Of a DNA stretch of 64,000 bases, positions 59,201 through 64,000 are shown piece after piece; positions within the stretch are counted from its first letter, which is position 1; every line of letters starts with the position of its first letter. This DNA is from Diphasiastrum complanatum (taxonomy: Eukaryota; Streptophyta; Lycopodiopsida; Lycopodiales; Lycopodiaceae). The notes under the pieces were generated by a model. It saw only the letters and a list, made by a program, of their open reading frames with translations, ran no database searches and was not told where the DNA came from. Where the stretch lies: contig CM055097.1 in NCBI GenBank assembly GCA_029204225.1, forward strand, positions 38,123,106 through 38,187,105, given 5' to 3'. The position numbers and the translations under genes are program-made.

Positions 59201-59929
59201 CTTCAGGGAGTAGATCTGAGCTCAAGGTTGTGCATGGTATAGATTGAGGCACTCTCGACCCAAAAGCAACATGAACCTGCTTACTGCTTTCCACCTTGCT
59301 TAGCAAAAGCCGCCTCGCACTCAAACTTGAATCTGAGCCACCAACACTTTTAGTACCTGCACAAATATCTCATCATCATATCAAAACAAATACCCATCTG
59401 CCTGTTAAAACAGAGCACCAAAATAAGCTTTTACTAACATCCAAGTGTAGAATCTCAATGCCCAAAGGGCTACAAAAAGAGTAGAGCATCAGGACCATCA
59501 AAGTTTGGGATCTCGATCCCCAAAACACTCTGCAACTTTGCAGTGTCAAGCACTTGAACACACGCCATGACACCTGACGCAAAAACATGTTCTGGTGGCA
59601 AGTACTCCTCCGTGCCAAGAGCAAAGTTTCCAAAAGCAACTGGATCAGCCAGACGATTTCTCATTGTGAAAACTCTGCGCAATTTGCAGACAGGCCCGAG
59701 AACAATTACATCTATAGACCTGTCAAATTCCAAAACCAACTAGATAGCTTATTGTGCTGCCTGGAAATTGCAGCTGAGTTATAGAAGGCTTTGTCAGTAC
59801 ACAAGGCACATAAAGTTTGGTGACTATTTCACAGGGAAATTAATCTCACCGAAAATTCATTACCCGGAAACAATTGGAGAACAATTCAGCAACGTGTATA
59901 GAAAAGCTAAGCCATGTATTATGCATTAT
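56205..59929 (-). CDS. CFAP20DC: CFAP20-domain protein, CFAP20DC-like, 5' exons incomplete
   Basis: CFAP20 (DUF667) proteins are ciliary/flagellar; CFAP20DC proteins carry that domain at the N-terminus plus a long low-complexity tail. Exons, minus strand: 59929-59864 (MHNTWLSFSIHVAELFSNCF); 59739 to about 59487 (SIDVIVLGPVCKLRRVFTM, the domain's C-terminal strand with its CxLRRxF signature); 59356-58211 (382 codons, KQVHVAFGSRVPQS, then Ser-rich and acidic); 57981-57896; 57472-57315; 56970 to about 56755; 56662-56532; 56323-56205, ending YDPTLDCYYDPKTNRYYELK and TGA. Phases agree at most junctions (for example 58211/57981 and 56532/56323). Two junctions are unresolved: the donor after 59490 and the one after 56755. 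A further candidate exon lies at 60103-60021. The start codon was not found. Confidence 0.72.
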
Positions 59930-60429
59930 CTGGAAAAAAAATACAGAACATTGTCATCAGTGGATTTAACGTGGCAACAATTTTGAGTTTAACAAGTCAG
60001 AACAGAAAAGTGAATATTTACTTGCATAAAGGGTCCTTAGGGAAAACAAGGAAAAATAGAGATTGATGAGTATTCTGCCTTTCTTTGCCCTGAATAACCG
60101 TATGCTTCAATCAATGATCAAGCCTAACCTTGAGTCATGAGAATTTAAACTACATCTACATTCGCAAGTGTCATCAGATTATGGGGGCGCAGCATAATAA
60201 TATCATTGGATACCCAAAAGCATTATTTGGATTTTTTACATACAGACAAAAGTTTAGATTCATTTGGACCCAAATTTTTAAAAAAAGGCTTCAAACAGAA
60301 AAATCAAGCAAGCAAGGAGAAAGTTGGTCTCCACAGCAATGACAGCAGCAATAAGGAAGGTACAAAACATTTATGCTATTATGTCTACAATTTTGCGAAC
60401 ATCTGAGCTATAAACTATGAGGAAGCAAC

Positions 60430-61276
60430 TAAGGAGGAAGTATGGCAAAATTAAATGAATCGAGAGTACGACTCTAGCTCAAAATGAGGCATACGATTTA
60501 GTGATGTTACAAAAGGAGAAAGGCCTATTGAATACGCTTGTAGAGCTCAACTTCAAGTTGGCGGTTTTGATATACATTTGATTAGAATGGAGATTTTGAG
60601 TCCTTTGCAGGAGGCTGTTCTCAGCTATTTTGTGAATAATTGTGACTAGCTAGTTGTGATTGATGTTCATTTGGTATTTTTAGTTTGAGATTGCTTGGAC
60701 GCTCATCATTTGTTGTCATTAGGTTTCACACGTGATGCTTTTAAGTGTGAATTTGTTCATAACTCAGTTATCAGAGCACTTTTCAAAAATCAAGGACGTC
60801 TTCTTCTCTAGGAACTAATCTTGTGCATTTTCTCCACAAATGAACTGTCAAAATAGGTGATTACGAATTCGTTTTTACTTTGTTTGAATTTTTCAAAAAG
60901 TTATCACAAATCTTGATTTCTAGCTCTAGTTTTACTAGTTTTCTTTCTTCAAAATTTTCAGACCTCTTCTGTTGTAAATTTGATCTATCAAATACCTCAA
61001 TCATTGATCTGATACTCTAGGCTGATAGAGCTTGTTCTTAGCTTTTCAGAGGTTTGTGTGATTTGGATCAATATTGAGAGAGTTATAATCAAATTAGTGA
61101 AGCTGGGTCAGATTTGCTAGAATTCTAGAAATTTTCCTTTGTATTTCTTGGTGAGAGAGAAGCACTTCAAAATTTCAATTTTGAAGTATCTTTTTGCTAT
61201 AAATTTTTTTCAATTTCTTCATTTTGAAAGGTTCGTAAGCCTTTTACGTCATTTTTTTTTTTTTTTAAAAATTAAA

Positions 61277-61312
<36 letters not shown>

Positions 61313-61540
61313 CAATATCGCTTTCAAGCGCGGGTGGACTATTCAAAAAGTTCGGCTAACCTATTTGCGCTTGAAACCGATACCCAAAAAAAAATTAAAA
61401 TGGACAAAATTGTTTGATAGCCTAGGTTGTAGGCAAAGACAGAATTGCCAGAACCGACCAAAGATATAATGAGCCATCCACATCATTTCAACTACCATCT
61501 CCGTCACAAAATGTAACATTTTGTCTGGATGTCCGGAGAA
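60430..61540. other. Spacer before the right-hand gypsy element
   Basis: AT-rich with a (TA)n run of about 30 bp at 61280-61310. A plus-strand frame at about 60500-60640 reads YACRAQLQVGGFDIHLIRME, which could be a decayed gypsy protease piece but is too short to be sure. The 5' exons of the CFAP20DC-like gene should lie here or have been displaced; I could not find them. Confidence 0.35.
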
Positions 61541-62460
61541 TTGACATGGACAAGGGAAAACAAGTACTACAGGGTCATATTGAATACCCGGTAAGACCTG
61601 GAAATGACAGGGGAATGTCAGAACAACGAGGTTTCATGAACAACGGAACCACTTTGATGCTCGGGAATACAAGGATAAGATTACTATTCAGAAATTCAAT
61701 GGTGACTTTAAGACCCTTGACATTGAAGAGTGGTTGGATAAATTAGATCGTTACTTCACCCTGTTCGATAGACCTGATCAAGCTCTAATTACTTTCACTA
61801 CAATCCATTTTGAGGAAGCAGCCTATGAGTGGTGGAAGTGGAGGGAGAATAGGCTATCAATAGAGGAATGTAACGCACGAACTAATTGGCCATTATTTAA
61901 GAATGCTTGTATTGAGACCTTCAAAAGACCATTCCAGGATGATGACAACTTCAAAAGATGGACGAAGATACGCCAGAAGAGTTCGATACAAGAGTATAAC
62001 CTTGATTTCTGGAGTCTAACTCTTAAGTTACCCACAATGTCTGATGCAGATCATTTGCAAAGGTATACACAGGGACTGCAACCAGCTATTGGAGCTGATG
62101 AAGCTATGCGGGTGGCTCTTAAAATCGAGCCTAAATATGCTGGTAAGTGGTCGAGTAAATTGGGAGCACCCCGATATGAAGTTAACGGACGGGAAGCTGA
62201 GCGAAATTCTGATATTCATCGACATGATAAGAAAAGGAGCACAATCCTCCAGTACCCGACAGTTAAAGAAGCTGATAGGAGGAATAGTGGTAAGAAACAA
62301 GTGAGCAACATGGAGGCCAATTGTCAGATCAAAGGCTGAGATAGATCGACTGCGGCAACAAGGCCTTGTAAGCAAAAATGGAAATCGGGGCATAAGTGTG
62401 ACAAATCTAAGTTTGCAGGGATTTACTTGATTTTTGAAGATGACGAAGACGATATTAGCA
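61541..62460 (+). pseudogene. Ty3/gypsy gag
   Basis: From about 61680 the frame gives FNGDFKTLDIEEWLDKLDRY, then TTIHFEEAAYEWWKWRENRL, FKNACIETFKRPFQDDDNFK and KSSIQEYNLDFWSLTLKLP, a Retrotrans_gag domain. An early frame change lies near 61690. A stop falls at 62337. CCHC is degenerate. The coding sequence then passes abruptly into RNase H at about 62460. Confidence 0.85.
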
Positions 62461-64000
62461 TTGCCTATGAAAGTAGGAAACTCACTGACAAAGAAGCATC
62501 ACCCTACTCATTATAAGGAGATGTTGGCAATTGTGCATGCCCTCAAGAAATGGTGACACTATTTATATGGTTCTAAATTCTTGATTAAAAGTGACCATCA
62601 TAGTTTGAAATATTTCTTGAGCCAAAAGCAATTGAATGATAAGCAGAAGAGATGGTTGTCACAGGTTCAATCTTATGATTTTAACATTGAATATCTTAAA
62701 GGAAAGGACAATGTGGTTGCAGATGCGCTATCAAGAATATGGTCTTTACAGATGAATGCATCTTCAAAATCTTTAGAGGAATATGCAGCTTATTTGGAGG
62801 AACACCAAAACGAAATTTTGGATCGTCCTTTGGAGGAGCACAGAATGTTGTGGTCAAATTTGAGATTCAGCACAATTTCCGCAATAACTGCATTAAGTGC
62901 AGATTGGATAAGAGACATTCAAGCGGAATATATGGAGGATCCAGACTTGAAAGATATTTGGGAGGAATCTCAAGACTCTAATTCAGTTGTTCATCCACGT
63001 TATAGGAAGCAAGGACAAATATTGTTGTATGACAATTCTAGAGTTGTGCTTGCCCCTAAATCCAAATTCATACCACAAGTATTGTATGAGCTACACTCAT
63101 CTCCAAGTGCTGGGCATAGTGGAATTTTGAAGACATATCAAACCATCCGAAAGCTATTCAAATGGGCTGGTATGAAGAAAGCTATATACACATATGTGCA
63201 AGAATGTATTCCTTGTCAAGTGAATAAGGTGGAACATGTCAAGCAACCAGGTTTATTGCATCCGTTATCTATTCCTACACAACGTTGGACAAGTATTAGT
63301 ATGGATTTTATACCTTTCTTGCCAACAACGACTGGGGGATATGATGGTATCTGTGTGGTGGTGGATCGGCTCACAAAATATGCACATTTCCTACCTTATA
63401 AAACTACTGATAGTGCAGCCCAAATAGCACAAATATTCTTGAAGAATGTTTTCAAGTTACATGGAATACCAAAGGAGATAGTGAGTGATAGAGATGGCAA
63501 GTTTATTTCCACTTTTTGGAAGGTCTTAATGGACAAGTTGGGCACTAAATTGTGCTTAAGTACATCACTTCATCCAAAAACTGATGGACAAACGGAAAGG
63601 GTCAACCAGTGGTTGGAGTATTATTTGCGACATTTTGTTTCGGATCACCAGACAAAGTGAGTTGATTGGTTGTACCTTGCTGAATTTCGTTAGAATAGCA
63701 CTCCACATGTGTCAATTGGTATGACACCTTTCTTTGCATTACATGGCCATGAACCATTATAACCCATTAGTGCGGATTTGTCAAAGGTTGTAGTTCCAAC
63801 AGTTGTGGACCAGATTCAGCACATTAATGATATTTTGAGAGCCAATCGGGAGCATATTAAAACAGCACAGATACGAATGAAGCAATATGCTGATCAAAAA
63901 TGGACTTTCTGTGATTTTGTTGAAGGGAATTTTGTGTATTTAAGGTTACAACCTTATAGATACACTAAGCTGAAGAAAACTCAAAGCGAAAAGTTGGCTT
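62460..64000 (+). pseudogene. Ty3/gypsy RNase H end and integrase, runs off window
   Basis: RNase H end: YESRKLTDKE, IVHALKKW (frame-shifted), then IKSDHHSLKYFLSQKQLNDK and VVADALSRIW. Integrase zinc region: LHSSPSAGHSGILKTYQTIR, then CIPCQVNKVEHV. Core: SISMDFIPFLPTTTGGYDGI, VVVDRLTKYAHFLPYKTT, GIPKEIVSDRDGKFISTFW and HPKTDGQTERVNQWLEYY, with D, D and E present. 62581-63660 is one open frame, then stops at 63658, 63691 and 63761. The C-terminal part continues to the window edge. Protease and RT are missing between 62450 and 62470. Confidence 0.9.

Overview
This window is plant nuclear DNA. It holds three spliced host genes with short, GT-AG-bounded introns, set in a dense nest of broken LTR retrotransposons of both the Ty1/copia and Ty3/gypsy types. 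There is no bacterial-style gene packing. Copia primer-binding sites match initiator tRNA-Met, and the integrases, RNases H and zinc knuckles are of plant type. One host gene (56.2-59.9 kb, minus strand) looks like a CFAP20-domain protein of the CFAP20DC type, a family linked to cilia. That favours a land plant with swimming sperm (fern, lycophyte, bryophyte, cycad or Ginkgo) over a flowering plant. This placement is an inference, and no species can be named from the sequence alone.

Layout. 1-3946 (minus): an SLC4/BOR-type anion transporter gene that runs off the left edge. 3947-5338: no gene. 5339-9127 (minus): a copia element split by a short plus-strand copia element with two LTRs of about 950 bp (5636-8121). 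9128-10225: two further LTRs. 10226-15200 (plus): a decayed gypsy element with a repeat-rich leader. 15.2-19.5 kb: relics, including a TIR-element fragment. 19.5-22.5 kb: an internally deleted minus-strand copia element with both LTRs. 22.5-24.07 kb (minus): a gypsy gag with its PBS and LTR. 24.07-27.1 kb: mostly featureless. 27157-27420: an orphan exon. 27.87-28.44 kb: a 25-bp tandem repeat related to the gypsy leader. 29.7-31.75 kb: a truncated copia element. 31.75-46.37 kb: the clearest nest, described below. 46.4-50.9 kb: relics between inverted repeats. 50.9-52.8 kb: another copia relic. 53.56-53.94 kb: a short TIR element beside a broken aleurain-type cysteine protease gene (53.98-54.78 kb). 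56.2-59.93 kb: the CFAP20DC-like gene. 61.5-64.0 kb (plus): a gypsy element running off the right edge.

The nest at 31.75-46.37 kb can be read in layers. A copia element (gag from 32585, reverse transcriptase lost after 46375) received a solo LTR at 33065-33884 with a 5-bp AATTT duplication. It separately received a 10.1-kb gypsy element at 34669-44749 with an AATAC duplication. Removing each insertion restores the copia reading frame exactly. The large gypsy element has a TGGCGCCGTTGCC primer site, gag-protease-RT-RNase H-integrase, a long extra ORF after integrase, and a 3' LTR reduced to about 158 bp. Its leader and post-pol region carry many copies of a 10-bp motif in both orientations (TGCGAGAGTT and its complement), which is the most unusual non-coding pattern here.

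Nearly all transposon ORFs carry stops, frameshifts or lost catalytic residues. No autonomous element lies complete in the window. The host genes read as intact where visible, except the cysteine protease. No CRISPR array, rRNA or tRNA gene was seen.
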